Assembly: GCA_049609065.1 (NCBI GenBank)
Contig: JBMYYE010000063.1
Location: 1 to 14,178, forward strand
Direction: 5' to 3'
DNA length: 14,178 nucleotides
Source: JBMYYE01 sp049609065
GTDB taxonomy: Bacteria; Pseudomonadota; Alphaproteobacteria; Rhodobacterales; Rhodobacteraceae
Shown piece by piece: positions 14,098 through 14,178 of this stretch (within the stretch, counting starts at the first letter, position 1; every line of letters starts with the position of its first letter). The notes beneath the pieces were generated by a model. That model saw nothing but the letters and a program-made list of their open reading frames with translations, was not told the origin of the DNA and did not search any database. The position numbers and the translations under genes were made by a program.

Positions 14098-14136
14098 ACT
14101 CTTTGTTTCTAGATATAGTAGCGCCAGAAAATCCCA

Positions 14137-14178
14137 TTAAGGGTTCAGGCGCGTGGCATCACCAATTCTCGGCGACCT
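14137..14178 (-). CDS. Possible C-terminus of an unidentified upstream gene
   Basis: The last bases of the window, read on the minus strand, give 13 codons (RSPRIGDATRLNP) and a TAA at 14139-14137. A terminator hairpin follows at 14097-14070, as expected after the end of a gene. The fragment is too short to identify. A second frame also gives a short open stretch ending in TGA at 14047+98=14145-14147, so even the frame is uncertain. Confidence 0.25.
   Translation of the reverse strand, partial: RSPRIGDATRLNP

Noticed and set aside
13623..14178. RNase P RNA (rnpB), 6S RNA or tmRNA upstream of mraZ
   Set aside because: rnpB can lie near mraZ in alphaproteobacteria, but the conserved GAGGAAAGTCC core is absent on both strands, and no tmRNA T-arm or 6S-like long central-bubble duplex was seen.
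1..14178. CRISPR arrays, tRNA or rRNA genes, prophage or complete mobile elements
   Set aside because: No repeat-spacer pattern, cloverleaf, rRNA-like stretch, integrase or transposase was seen; nearly all of the window is accounted for by dcw genes.

Overview
This window is a large part of a division and cell-wall (dcw) cluster from an alphaproteobacterium, most likely a Rhodobacterales (Roseobacter-group) species. The order mraZ-rsmH-ftsL-ftsI-murE-murF-mraY-murD-ftsW-murG-murC, the protein sequences (e.g. the MraZ stretch around YGDHRR and the FtsW N-terminus MTEM) and the layout of the mraZ leader support this. The genus is not determined. All dcw genes lie on the minus strand, so the operon reads from the right end of the window to the left.

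Right end (about 13612-14178): no protein gene is evident apart from a doubtful C-terminal scrap at the very edge. Reading leftward, the region holds an intrinsic terminator (14070-14097), a putative promoter whose -35 overlaps two TGGGA repeats with a 5-base spacer (a MraZ-box pattern), a long structured leader, and a near-perfect intrinsic terminator (13 bp stem plus T-tract) directly before mraZ. This is the arrangement of the UpsM small RNA / extended mraZ leader known from Rhodobacter sphaeroides. Several GNRA-loop hairpins that form only on the minus strand support an RNA in the same direction as the operon. It is the most interesting part of the window.

Main block (13611 down to 4473): mraZ (regulator), rsmH (16S rRNA methyltransferase), ftsL and ftsI (divisome), murE, murF, mraY and murD (cytoplasmic and membrane steps of peptidoglycan precursor synthesis). 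Genes abut or overlap by 1-4 bases, which implies one transcript with translational coupling. The only sizeable gap (46 bases, murF-mraY) contains a GC-rich hairpin.

Interruption (4472 down to 2647): two genes outside the canonical dcw set separate murD from ftsW. One is a small exported protein with a DUF4377-like pattern on the minus strand, apparently with its own promoter and a CtrA-like box. The other is a HI0933/YhiN/BaiN-family flavoprotein on the plus strand. Their 3' ends overlap convergently by 25 bp. ftsW is divergent from the flavoprotein gene, so ftsW-murG-murC probably needs its own promoter.

Left end (2646 to 1): ftsW (lipid II polymerase), murG (lipid II synthesis) and the first 122 codons of murC, running off the window. 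Together the genes convert UDP-MurNAc to lipid II (murC, D, E, F, mraY, murG) and polymerise and cross-link it at the septum (ftsW, ftsI, ftsL).
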